DNA of 64,000 nt from positions 121,871,809-121,935,808 of the forward strand of contig NC_134643.1 in the NCBI RefSeq assembly GCF_030463565.1. The letters are read 5' to 3'. The notes beneath the pieces were generated by a model. That model ran no database searches. It was not told where the DNA came from and was given only the letters and a program-made list of their open reading frames with translations. The stretch is from Pelecanus crispus (taxonomy: Eukaryota; Chordata; Aves; Pelecaniformes; Pelecanidae). Positions 24,599 to 35,300 of the stretch are shown here, in pieces (within the stretch, counting starts at the first letter, position 1; every line of letters starts with the position of its first letter). The translations under genes were made by a program, and so were the position numbers.

Positions 24599-26263
24599 CT
24601 TTATTTTCATTACACACAGTAGCAACACATAGGACACAGGAGACCAGTGCTAGGAATCTACCTAAACAAGTCTCAAGGAATTCAGCTGGTGAATCTGAGG
24701 GAACTCACTCTGAACCAGTTAGCTGCCCTCCATGTTTAATGGAGACACATTTAAAGCTGCAGGTGCTGCCTGAGGCCAGCAAACCTGGTTCATTCCATCA
24801 AGGGTGGATATAAAATAGTTATAATATAATTGAACAAATACAAGAACCCACTTAGAAACTACCTCCAGGTTGATAAACATTAGGCTAGTCAATCTCCCAC
24901 CTCTAACACACCAATAATTTGGCTAGGGAAGCATCAGAAAAACATGCAAGTTTATCTTTGCACCTTTGCGTTTTGCTGCTACTTTGTTGGAATATAGATG
25001 TAAGAGATTATGCCATCTTGTCTCAATCTTTGGTTAAAAAAAAAAAAAATGAACACATGTTCATCTTTACAAAAAAAAAAAATCTACAGAGATCTTTATG
25101 GGCTTATGTCCCTGCTCCCACAGTTGTCCGTAATAGAAAAAGAAATCCACATGTTAAAAAAAAAATAGATAAATATATATGGAAAAAGCATTATGTCTGA
25201 AAAGGTAGGCCTATCAAGCCATCAACTGTTAATGTTCCCAACAAAAACATACTCTGTATATAATGAAAAACATCAACCAACCTTCAATTAAAGGGCAGCG
25301 TTCATGGTTCTCTTCAGACATCCAGGATGAAATCTATTATGTCACTTACCAGCATTCAAAAACTTGTTAGAGAAGAAACTGCCTCAAAAATTACACTGGA
25401 GTAATTTGATTGGAAAGATTAGTGCTTATAACAATTCCTTTGGCAAGCATGCAAGTAACAAAATGTTTTAGTTACCTGAACATGAAAGAATCTAAGACCC
25501 AACACTACGGGCTAAACTTGAGTACTACTTCAAAACAAAGCAGTAAATAGAGAAAAGGTGGGGGGAGAAGCTTTTGTAAGAAAAACAGTGCCTACCAATG
25601 GGGGAGAACAGTGGGAAATTCATTCCAGGTTTTTGGAGAAAACTTTAAAACTTGCAGTAGTAAAATTAAGTAGTGTTGGGTAACAAAAAAACTTCTTCAA
25701 AATTATTCTTCCTTTAGACTACAACTGCTTGCTTTTGTTTTATTGAAAAAAATTACTTTGAATACTCACACTGTATAAGAAACCCTGACAATTAAATACA
25801 CAGAAGATCAAAGACAAATAACTGAAATATTTGCATTAAAACAAAATACTGACAAGTGTTCTTAATTAGCATTTTGAATTCATTGTTCAAATATACACCA
25901 AGCTTTGCTTAAAGGTGTGCTGCTACCAGCCTTGTTTATTTTCTTCCCCTTGAAGCTGTAAAACATATGACCTTCAATACTGCATGGAAAGCCATTTTAT
26001 CTAATGCTTTTAAAGCCCTCTTTTACATTACATTTTAGCCTTGAGCTTAAAAAGAAAAAAACACCCCATACAGTTATTGTGCCATTCCCATCTCTGAGCA
26101 CAGGTCAAGCAAAGGCTGTGGAGACAAAAATGACGTATGTTGTTCCTTCAGACATCACAGGGATTTGTTTTAGTTGGTTTAGGAAGGAGAGGCACACCCA
26201 GTTCAGTAGATATTAATTAGCAGGAAAGTCAGGAGATAAATGCTTTGCTTTCAGAGATAAAAA

Positions 26264-26269
26264 TTTATT
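26264..26269 (-). terminator. MIS18A: Poly(A) signal of MIS18A
   Basis: AATAAA on the minus strand, about 265 bases downstream of the MIS18A stop codon. It is a plausible end for a short 3' UTR; cleavage would fall near 26245. Predicted from sequence only. Confidence 0.55.
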
Positions 26270-26534
26270 TAAATATTTACATATATACCAAAATCCACAG
26301 AAACTTGATTTAAAAATTCTACTTCTTTCTCGGGTATCCTTTTAACAGAAAAGAGAGGAACTCCTTGTCTATGGTGAAGGCCGATAGTCAGCATTGTTGT
26401 ACTGCGCATGAGCCACCAGTGTCTTCAGTTCTTTGCACAGCTTTTGCAACATTCCCACAGATTCCAGACAATTACAAGGACAAGTTTCACACACATCATT
26501 CTCCTGCAGTTAAACTTCCTGCACGTAATTTCTT

Positions 26535-26615
26535 TCAGACTTTATTGTGATGAGAAGCCATACTTGATTCAACAGCAGTCAGTCTTGCCTCCAGAGCCTT
26601 TATCACAGTGTTGGC
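26535..26615 (-). CDS. MIS18A: MIS18A coding exon 5 with stop
   Basis: Reads [17 protein letters not shown] and ends SHHNKV, then TGA at 26537-26535. The heptad-like Ile/Leu/Val spacing fits the C-terminal coiled coil of Mis18 proteins. Acceptor CTTTACAG. Confidence 0.9.
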   Translation of the reverse strand, partial: ANTVIKALEARLTAVESSMASHHNKV

Positions 26616-29600
26616 CTGTAAAGTAAACAGGGAAAGATACTTGGTTATAAACAGAACTTCACAATACAAAGAGCAAGCGTACATTTCAGTAAGTGCTTGA
26701 ATTTCATCTTGCGTCACCAATTGTATTTGATTCTATTCCTGCTACTTTCATAGTTTGAGAGTTCACTCAACTCTAACATTAACTCTCCAATTGTCTTCAA
26801 CCTTGGTAAGTGCCAGATCCACACATTCAGCTTTTGCTAGACAACCATCAGCTTTCAGAGCCAACTTTGCTGCACCATTTGCTCCCACGTGATTGCTACC
26901 TGCAGTCAGAAGTTTTCAGTAGAGCAAAATGTCAACTTTATTTGTTATGTAATCTTTCAACACAAAGTTACAGCAGAAGCATTAAGTCAGTTTACATGAA
27001 AGACAGAAGAGACATGACTAAATAAAGTTAAGTGAAAATCTGGAGAAGTGAATCAGAACTAACCAGAAACAAAATTTCTAACTACTGACAGAGAGGGATC
27101 TAAAGCTATGCTTGATAATGGTAATTAGCATTTTCTGTTTGAAGTTGAAGGAAGAGTTACTGAAAATCTTGCATAACACAAGATATTAATAGCATGACGT
27201 ATTACAGCATATGTTAAAGCCCACAGAATTGATCTGGATGAAATAAGGATATTAAGATTTCATAGAGGTTATTTACACCAAGAATGATATAAGGTTAAAT
27301 CTCACCCTTTGCAGCACCTCTTCCAAAACAGCTCGACTTTCAAGAGTTAAAGGTTCCTCATCAGTAAGAGCTTGCTTTTCTGAGGATCCTAGAATGTAAC
27401 TGATATGCTACAGTTTAGATCATGCACTTTTCACTCTGAAGGCAAAAAAACAAATGTAGGACTCATTCATTGTTCTCAATGATTATGAGATTATTATTAA
27501 TACACTAGCAAAGTGGAAGCATGATTCCAGCAACACCACCACAAAAAAAAAAAGTATCTATATTTGGTAATCTTGCAAACAAACTGTATGGTGGAATGAA
27601 AAGAATTTTAAGCACAGAACTACCAAGACACCACTGCTTTATGAAAGTCAGAACTCCAAGAGACAGTCAGGAATTCTGGTGCTACAGGATATGGTGAAAA
27701 AGTTATGCAGACATTGAGAACAGTGTAGCACTAGCTGGGAGAACCAGCCATCACCATTACTGCACAAGAAAATGCCATTTTGTCACCATGTTAGCATTTC
27801 AGAGAATTTTACTGTCATGGAAAAAGCAAAGTATCATAGCTGTGGAAAGAAAAAAAACCAAAACTGTCCAGAGTAGGAAGGTGAACACCCACACAGATAC
27901 AGCAAAACAATGCTTCTGCTTTTTGTTAAGTTCCAGTTTAAAATTAGCTCAGACAGCAATAAAGGTAACCTGTCACTGTTTACTAGAGTAATGCTTAGAT
28001 AAAACACTCTGGTGTGGAGACTTAATTCAGGATATAGTTATTCAAGAATATTTTAAGCCACTTTTAAGTGCTATAAACCAATTAAAAACAATACAATAGC
28101 ACACCTTCATTTTCGAGACAGTTTTTGACTGTAAGACAGTTAAGTGACAGCCTCAGGCACATATTCAAAGATTTGCTTTTGCCTACCTTAGCAAGGCAAA
28201 AAGCAGACTTGACCAGTACAGGTCAGACCTCACCCTAAGTTCTGCTTAAGCCCCTCTCCCCATGTTCTCTGCTAATATTTCCCTCTAATAGCTTACGGCC
28301 AGGCCTATTTGGTACTACCTATGACTGCAGGCTCATTTTATGTTGTCTAAAGCAGAGCACATATGTAGCCTCTTCTGATCAAATGAGAAGGAACCCTCCT
28401 GTGTTGTGTACCTAGTGTTATTTTCCTGGGTGGTATGCAAATACCACAAAATACACAACAAGTGGCCCTGGCATTTTCCTTCTTCTAGGATTTGCCTAGC
28501 ATTACACAGATGATGTTTCTCACACTGCAGCACTATGATGTTAACAGCAGTAACACAGAAAACCACTCTGGAACAAAGCGGCAGAAACAGCTACCTCTAG
28601 ATATGCCACAAGTATCAACAGGAGCATCCCTGAATAAGATGCCTGGTGGGTGAAGCTTAGCTGGCAGGCTTACCCACAGAAATTCTGCCTTTACCTTTCA
28701 ATTGAGTCAACATTGAAACAGAACAAATCCCTTTTGTAGTCAAGATGCTTTGGGGTGCATCGATAGATGTTGCCAAGCGTCATTGAACAGCCAGAACAGA
28801 AAAGCGTTTCAACCATGCTGTAAGTAAAATATGTAACGTTTATTCAGGAGAAAAGAAAAGGAAATACCTGGCCCCATTCCTGTTCTTAAAAAAACCCATC
28901 CATTATGGTTTTTTCGGGGGGTTTTGGTTTTGTTTTTTCTTTTAAGAGTATTCACTCCTGCTTTACGTAGTATAATTAGGAGCACTCGTCTTTCAGCCTG
29001 CGTTCCTAGCGGCCGGCTGCCCTCTGCAAGAGCCACACATAAGCACTTTGTACCGGCCGCCCGAGAGAAGTGCTGCAGGCCCAGGCTCCCCGGCCCTGCC
29101 TAGGGGAAGAGGAGCACCCCCACCCGCCGGCCCCCCAGCACCCGACGGGCCGTTCATCCGGATTTTCCTCAGCACCTTCCCCGGAGCCTCTCAGCTCCCT
29201 CAGGAGAGGAAGGGCAGGGCCCAGGTGGGGACCCCCACCCACCCCCAGGGCAGCAGCGGGGCTCCGGGGCCGGGCCTCACCATCCGCACTCGCCGGGCCG
29301 CTTGGAGAGCTTCCGCTCCTCGTCCACCGAGACGCTGGCGGTCGCACCTGCACAGAGGGAAGGAGGGATGGCAGGAGGGATGGCAGGAGGGATGGCAGGA
29401 GGGATGGCAGGAGGGATGGCAGGAGGGATGGCAGGAGGGATGGCAGGAGGGATGGCAGCAGGGATGGCAGGAGGGATGGCAGCAGGGATGGCAGCAGGGA
29501 TGGCAGGAGGGATGGCAGCAGGGATGGCAGCAGGGATGGCAGCAGGGATGGCAGCAGGGATGGCAGCAGGGATGGCAGCAGGGATGGCAGCAGGGATGGC

Positions 29601-31020
29601 AGCAGGGATGGCAGCAGGGATGGCAGCAGGGATGGCAGCAGGGATGGCAGCAGGGATGGCAGCAGGGATGGCAGCAGGGATGGCAGCAGGGATGGCAGCA
29701 GGGATGGCAGCAGGGATGGCAGCAGGGATGGCAGCAGGGATGGCAGCAGGGATGGCAGCAGGGATGGCAGCAGGGATGGCAGCAGGGATGGCAGCAGGGA
29801 TGGCAGCAGGGATGGCAGCAGGGATGGCAGCAGGGATGGCAGCAGGGATGGCAGCAGGGATGGCAGCAGGGATGGCAGCAGGGATGGCAGCAGGGATGGC
29901 AGCAGGGATGGCAGCAGGGATGGCAGCAGGGATGGCAGCAGGGATGGCAGCAGGGATGGCAGCAGGGATGGCAGCAGGGATGGCAGCAGGGATGGCAGCA
30001 GGGATGGCAGCAGGGATGGCAGCAGGGATGGCAGCAGGGATGGCAGCAGGGATGGCAGCAGGGATGGCAGCAGGGATGGCAGCAGGGATGGCAGCAGGGA
30101 TGGCAGCAGGGATGGCAGCAGGGATGGCAGCAGGGAAGGCAGCAGGGAAGGCAGCAGGGAAGGCAGCAGGGAAGGCAGCAGGGAAGGCAGCAGGGAAGGC
30201 AGCAGGGAAGGCAGCAGGGAAGGCAGCAGGGAAGGCAGCAGGGAAGGCAGCAGGGAAGGCAGCAGGGAAGGCAGCAGGGAAGGCAGCAGGGAAGGCAGCA
30301 GGGAAGGCAGCAGGGAAGGCAGCAGGGAAGGCAGCAGGGAAGGCAGCAGGGAAGGCAGCAGGGAAGGCAGCAGGGAAGGCAGCAGGGAAGGCAGCAGGGA
30401 TGGCAGCAGGGATGGCAGCAGGGATGGCAGCAGGGATGGCAGCAGGGAAGGCAGCAGGGAAGGCAGCAGGGAAGGCAGCAGGGAAGGCAGCAGGGAAGGC
30501 AGCAGGGAAGGCAGCAGGGAAGGCAGCAGGGATGGCAGCAGGGATGGCAGCAGGGATGGCAGCAGGGATGGCAGCAGGGATGGCAGCAGGGAAGGCAGCA
30601 GGGAAGGCAGCAGGGAAGGCAGCAGGGAAGGCAGCAGGGAAGGCAGCAGGGAAGGCAGCAGGGAAGGCAGCAGGGAAGGCAGCAGGGAAGGCAGCAGGGA
30701 TGGCAGCAGGGAAGGCAGCAGGGATGGCGGCGACCAGCGGCCGCGGGGCATGGCGGGGGGCAGCACTCACTGCGCAGCAGGATGCAGCCCGCCTCCTCGT
30801 CGTTGGTCACCCAGTTCAGCGTGTCGCCCACCGGCCGCTTGCAGCCGGCGCAGAGGAACACCATGGGCAGCAGGCCGGCGTTCGCCGCGCCCGCCCGCTG
30901 CTGCTGCTCCTGCTCTGCCGCCGCCGGCAGCGCCGCCCGCCCGCCGTCCGCCTCCAGCAGCGACAGGGAGGAGTCCAGCTCCGCCACAAGGCCCGGCGGC
31001 GGGTAGAGCGCGCCCGCCAT
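26535..31020 (-). CDS. MIS18A: MIS18A, Mis18 complex subunit for centromere licensing (5 coding exons, 204 aa)
   Basis: Mis18 alpha acts with MIS18B and M18BP1 at centromeres after mitosis to allow HJURP to deposit CENP-A. Exons in transcript order: 31020-30771, 29347-29281, 28817-28695, 27399-27306, 26615-26535; coding total 615 nt, all junctions GT-AG and all phases compatible. The Mis18/Yippee-type zinc fold shows its two CxxC pairs at Cys57/Cys60 (FLCAGCKRP) and Cys113/Cys116 (LFCSGC), followed by [16 protein letters not shown], nearly identical to the human protein. A C-terminal helix (about 168-197, LEEVLQR to [11 protein letters not shown]) is the expected coiled coil for assembly. The N-terminus is short and Ala/Gln-rich; human is somewhat longer (233 aa). 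The ATG at 31020 has G at -3 and +4. The frame stays open upstream of it, so a longer N-terminus cannot be excluded. Odd point: intron 1 is almost entirely minisatellite. Confidence 0.93.
27306..27399 (-). CDS. MIS18A: MIS18A coding exon 4
   Basis: Reads [15 protein letters not shown] and on to LEEVLQR; the human protein has YVLGSSEKQ here. Donor is AAAGG|GTGAG. Confidence 0.92.
28695..28817 (-). CDS. MIS18A: MIS18A coding exon 3
   Basis: Holds the second CxxC ([11 protein letters not shown]) and the signature [16 protein letters not shown]. Acceptor TTTTACTTACAG, donor GAAAG|GTAAAG. Confidence 0.93.
29281..29347 (-). CDS. MIS18A: MIS18A coding exon 2
   Basis: A 67-nt exon giving [18 protein letters not shown] and then GECG, matching the human VSVDKEQKLSKR segment. 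Acceptor CTCTGTGCAG lies only 17 nt from the minisatellite. Donor is GATG|GTGAGG. Confidence 0.9.
29365..30728. repeat. 12-bp minisatellite filling MIS18A intron 1, 113 units
   Basis: Exactly 113 tandem 12-bp units (29365-30720) plus a partial unit. Plus-strand forms are GGGATGGCAGGA (units 1-7, 9 and 12), GGGATGGCAGCA (the main form) and GGGAAGGCAGCA. Units 13-64 (29509-30132) are 52 identical copies. Then come alternating blocks of the A form (22, 7, 9 units) and the T form (4, 5 units). The array takes up about 95% of the 1423-bp intron, stopping 17 nt from the acceptor and 42 nt from the donor. Because the unit is a multiple of three and lacks stop triplets on either strand, all six frames are open across it; the long Ala/Met, Trp/Gln, Pro/Leu and Cys/His repeat ORFs are by-products. 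Confidence 0.97.
30771..31020 (-). CDS. MIS18A: MIS18A coding exon 1
   Basis: Encodes residues 1-83 plus one base, from [10 protein letters not shown] to GCILLR, with the first zinc CxxC. Donor is CGCA|GTGAGT. It lies inside the CpG island. Confidence 0.93.
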
Positions 31021-31024
31021 CGCC

Positions 31025-31040
31025 TTCAAACCGCCCGCGC
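31025..31040 (-). promoter_or_regulatory. CDE/CHR-like tandem cell-cycle element
   Basis: On the minus strand GCGCGG, a 4-nt spacer and TTTGAA stand just before the MIS18A start codon. Order and spacing match the CDE/CHR elements of late cell-cycle genes such as CDK1, bound by E2F/DREAM and MuvB-MYBL2 complexes. MIS18A acts after mitosis, so such control would make sense. The function is inferred from motif and spacing. Confidence 0.5.
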
Positions 31041-31195
31041 AGGAAGCGGCAGTGACGCCCGCCCGTCGCAAGAGCCGCCCGGTCCCACCCCCCCCACCGC
31101 ACGTCACGTCACGCCACGCCCACCGGGGCGGGAAATACCGCCCGCCCCGCGTGCGGCCACGCCTCCCCCACCGCCCGTCGCGCGCGCGCTGGGCT

Positions 31196-31261
31196 CCCGC
31201 CGCCCACGCACCGACCCCCGCAGCCGTTAACGGCTGCGGGGGTCGGTGCGTGGGCGGCGGG
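31196..31261. repeat. Perfect 66-bp palindrome without spacer
   Basis: Two 33-bp arms, exact reverse complements, meet at a central GTTAAC (31226-31231); the first mismatch is at 31195/31262. Arms are very GC-rich. It lies 176-241 bp upstream of the MIS18A start codon. As single-stranded DNA or RNA it would form a long, stable hairpin. It may be real or an assembly fold-back. Confidence 0.95.
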
Positions 31262-32259
31262 TGGGACCTCGCTCCCCTGGGCCCCGGCAGCGCCCGCCCC
31301 CGGGTGGGGGGGGGGCCCTCGAGTGCCGTAGCGGCGGGGAGGCGCGGATAAGATGGCGGCGCCTGGTTTGCAAGCCGCCTTGAAGCCACCCGGCCCTTTG
31401 TGCGTCCGCGTTTGCGGACCCGGCTCCCGCTTCCCAAATGGTGCCTCGCCGCGCTCCGGAGGCGTCCCGGGAGGCCTTGTCCTTTCCTCCGCCAGGCCGC
31501 AGCCGGTGCCTGAAGGAGCAGCCCTGGCCTGCCCAGCTGCAGCGTGCCCTGTGGGCTTTAGGGGTGCAGTCAAAAGCGGGCCTGAGGGTCTGTTTCAATT
31601 TTAGCATGAGTACTTGCTGTTCTGGAAGCTTCGGTGAATCTCGTGTGTGCGTGTTTGCCCTAAGGCACTCAGGACTGCTGCGGGCCGAGTGCCCTCCACT
31701 GCTCTGCCTTCGTCTTGGTTGGGAGCCTGCCTTTCCATCCATTGCCTTCGCGGTGGAGGGAATGAAGAAGCAGCAAAGCAAAAACATATGGTTATTCCAA
31801 TACGTTCTTTATTTAGTAAGCGTTTTGTCAGGTCATACCGCTGTTTTTACACCCAGAGAAATTCAGAAATGTCTTTCAGGCCAGCTGTTTTCGGTAGCTC
31901 CAGAGAGCATTGCGTTGCTGCGAGTTTCCGAGAGGGAAGGGTTTGTCATCCAGCTGGCACTTGTCCACCTCGTTCTTAGGTTACTGGACGTCCATCTCAG
32001 TTTAAAATATGCAGAGGAATAACATAATTGCCCACCAGGAAGTGAGGATTACATTTTAAGGGCTGCTGTTTCATATCTGTCAGACATTAATATTCATTGC
32101 TGCTAGATGTTTTTTAGTACCAAGGCAGTCCTTGAGCTGCAGGACCCCAGAGTGATTTACATAGGCATCAGTTGTGCAATCTTTTTCTGAGGGCGCTGAA
32201 GTACAATGAAAAAAAGTATTTGGTTGGAGTTCTGAGCTGGTTTAAAATGCACCACTGAA

Positions 32260-32365
32260 ATGGCTAACAGGACAAACTCCTCTGAGTATTTTTGGTCATA
32301 TGAATATTATTGGGATTATATAGATCCAATTCCAGTAGATGGAAGCAAGTTGAAGGTTAATAAAT
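32260..32365 (+). CDS. MRAP: MRAP coding exon 1
   Basis: Residues 1-35 plus one base, from [10 protein letters not shown] to LKVNK. Donor AAAT|GTAAGT. The frame continues open past the donor for some 55 codons, but that read-through sequence is intron and not MRAP-like. Confidence 0.93.
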
Positions 32366-35300
32366 GTAAGTATTGTAGAGTAGTAGGTGCTAATCTAGTA
32401 CAGGAAAAATGTTGCATAGCTTGTCTCACTGACTTATTTTTTGTTTTCCTTGGAATAGAGACCATGCTGGGTTATATGTGCATGGCTTGTATGGATGGGG
32501 GTCTGCCTTCCAAACTGACTGTGCTCTAATAGCAGTTGTTACTAACACTGAAACTCTTTGCTTTATCTTACGGTATTTGAAACTACAAGACTGCTGATAC
32601 TAACTCTTATTTAGAAGGACAGATTATTTTTTAGTCATTTGCTAAGTGGAAACCTAATGACTTGCAAATCTGTAGTTTGGGGTGTTAGTTACCTGCATGC
32701 TACTATCAGAAAAGTGGACTGAATGAGCAGTTTTTCATAAGACTATCATGTTTTCATCTTGGGACGTAAGGCTTACATTACAACTGATAAACATTCAAAA
32801 CCTTAGTAAAAGAAGTGCATGTTTCCGCTAGGCAGGAGCAACAAGCTGGAAACATATTCTATTACCTTTCCTCCTTTGATTTAGTGCTACTGGACTGTAA
32901 GACAAAGTGATAATATACATTATTGTCAAAATACTTTATTGCCAGGAATCTGATTCTGCTGGGTTTAGAAGTTTATTTTCAAAGTATATAATATGAAATA
33001 GCATTCAGCAAATTCACCCTGCGACAGTTAATTCTGTTTCACACTTGGTTTTGCACAGTGAGATAGCGATGTCTTTTTATGGTTACTTAAAGTGACAAGT
33101 AATTTTTTTTTTTTCTAATATAACTGCATTGGTTAGGTTTTGATAAGATAAAATGACAAGCTATGTCATGAGGGATTAACTTAACTGAGTATAGTTGGGT
33201 GGATTGACGGAGATCGAGGGAGAGCAGGTAGGCATGTTTGAGTCACTTGGGCTATAGGCAGCGTTTTACCTCAACTTCTGCCAAGTCTCTACTTATGGTT
33301 GTATCCTCATTTGAGTGACAAAGCTATGGGCTTTATTGGTTGCTATTTAGTATACTGAAGACAACTATGACTGTTCAGATATGGTTTCAGAGACTGAAAT
33401 TGCTTTCCCCAAGATTATTATAGAGATCTGGTCTGTAAGGAAAACGTGATAGTCTTTCAAAATATTTTCATGTCTCTCTAATTAACAGTGCAAGAAACTG
33501 TCTTTCTAATAGTGAAGCTACAAGCTTCGTGTCCTTTGCTTGCCTTATGAGAGCAAGAATAAGAAAAGGGAGCAGAAACTCTTATTCTGCACTGCCTCTA
33601 GAAAAGCTTTTCTGTCCACTCTGATAAGCCTAGGCGTTATTGCCTCCAAACTTAGAGCACCAGGCCTAGAAGAAGGTGGTGTAAATATCCCCATCCTTCC
33701 ATATATAAAATCTTGCTCCATAGTACTGTAGAGTAACATTTGGTGCTGCTGGGATCCGGCAGGTTATGGGCAGCTTCTCTAATTCTCTTAATTTTGAAGT
33801 TAGGGCAGATGATTATCCCCAAGTTCTACCAGGGAAATCCCAAACTGCTGAGTTAAGCTAGCTGTAAGTCCCCGGCATGTGGCTGGCTTAGCAAAAAACA
33901 GAAATCGGGAATCTAACCTTTCCCCTTTTTTCTCATTAATAACGTCTTTCTAACATTCAGGTTGCCTGATACATAATAGAGGTGGAGTTTGTGTTACAGC
34001 ATTTCCCTCCATGGCAGTTTATATTATATCTCTCTTTACCCAGCTGCCTGTTTTCTTGAAACTTGTAGAAATTGTGCTTCTGAGAGAAGATTCCCCCCCC
34101 CCCCCCCCCCCGTTAAATTTAATTTAATTCTGTTGATAGTTTCATGGAGGAAATTACCACACACACTTGAGTGCTTGTGAGTGATCTCATAAGCCATTAA
34201 AAAAGCAGAGTAAACTGATCTCTTACTGATTTCTTTTTTTATTATTTGTTCTCTCCCCCTAAAGAAGTAGAGAAGTCTTCCACCTTTCAGGTCTTTTTTT
34301 ATTCTAAGGAGATGATTTATGCAATCATACTTTGTGTTTACACTTCTCATCTGCTCCTACGGTAACTCCAACTTGATCTAGTTACAAAGGAGTGGAGGCC
34401 TCAAAGATACAAAGTATCTGCAAGTTCCTAGGGCTGGTGACTAGGTAATAGAGGAAGAACATCGTGAGTGAAGATCTTTACTGACAAAAAGGCTGCAGGG
34501 TGAGATGATGCCCTGTTGGGCACCAAAAGAAATTGCCTTTGAGGCTCAGCTTTGGGAAACAGATCTGCAGGAAACCAGGCTTCTGTATTTCAGCTGCTCA
34601 TCTCCCAGGCAAAGAAGAAAGATGCAAGTGTAGGATTTGAGATGTACTTTTTTGTCCCCTCAGCAGGTTAATGTTAAGGCAGTTTGAGTTCCCCAGAGCA
34701 GCTGTTTATGTAAGATATTTCTAGGCAGCTTGTCAAAAGGGAGTTCTGCTCCACGATTTGTCTCTTTTAAAGAGCCCGCATTGGCTGTACCAATTTCTAA
34801 ACTAAAAGTCTTGGGTTTGGTTTTCTGATAGCCAGGGAAGTGAAACTGGTTTTCTTTCTTTTTTTCTTCCTATAAAAATAGACATTTTTCCATGTCAGCA
34901 GTCTAGGAGGAATGGAGATTGCGTCATCTTCGTACTTTTATTCTTCCTTCTGCAAATACCTAAATACCAGTGGGAGAACAGTGAGTTACAAGTTATAAAG
35001 AAAACACCAAGGGAAATAATTCCACAGTTGGTCAGGCTTTTTCCTTGTTTTGAATAAAAGCACTAGTCAAGCAATGAATATACTTTGTAGGTTTTCCTGT
35101 CTTTGCATAATATTTACATTCTTATACCTTCAGAAGCCACTGTTTGGAACTATGTAGGCGAAGTAAGTTCAGCAAGTCCTTGCCCTTTGTGCTGAAGACG
35201 AAATGTGATAAATTCCCCTCAGTTAGCCGCAAACATTCCAAGTTTGTCAAAATGTAGGATACCTCCAGGATTACAATAACAGCTGTACTGATGTTCCAGA

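Larger units (their letters stand above)
30720..31540. promoter_or_regulatory. CpG-island promoter region between MIS18A and MRAP
   Basis: GC-rich, CpG-dense stretch covering MIS18A exon 1 and about 500 bp upstream. It has GC boxes (GGGCGG and complements) and TGACG half-sites near 31050 and 31100-31115, which resemble CRE/ATF sites. It probably drives MIS18A and may serve as a divergent promoter, since the first MRAP coding exon begins 1.2 kb away on the other strand. Limits are approximate. Confidence 0.75.

Noticed and set aside
25270-25860. Further small exons of the candidate gene upstream of 24.6 kb
   Set aside because: Several 40-70 nt open segments with splice-like ends exist, but phases can be matched in many ways in AT-rich DNA, so none can be supported.
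29365-30728. CRISPR-like array
   Set aside because: Units are contiguous 12-mers with no unique spacers and the genome is eukaryotic.
29006-31437. Six long low-complexity ORFs (497-745 codons) across the minisatellite
   Set aside because: They are frames through a stop-free 12-bp tandem repeat lying in MIS18A intron 1. Only the exon parts of MIS18A within them are real coding sequence.
32366-32529. Continuation of the MRAP exon 1 frame
   Set aside because: It lies past a strong donor (T|GTAAGT); the true next segment is the transmembrane exon at 37586.
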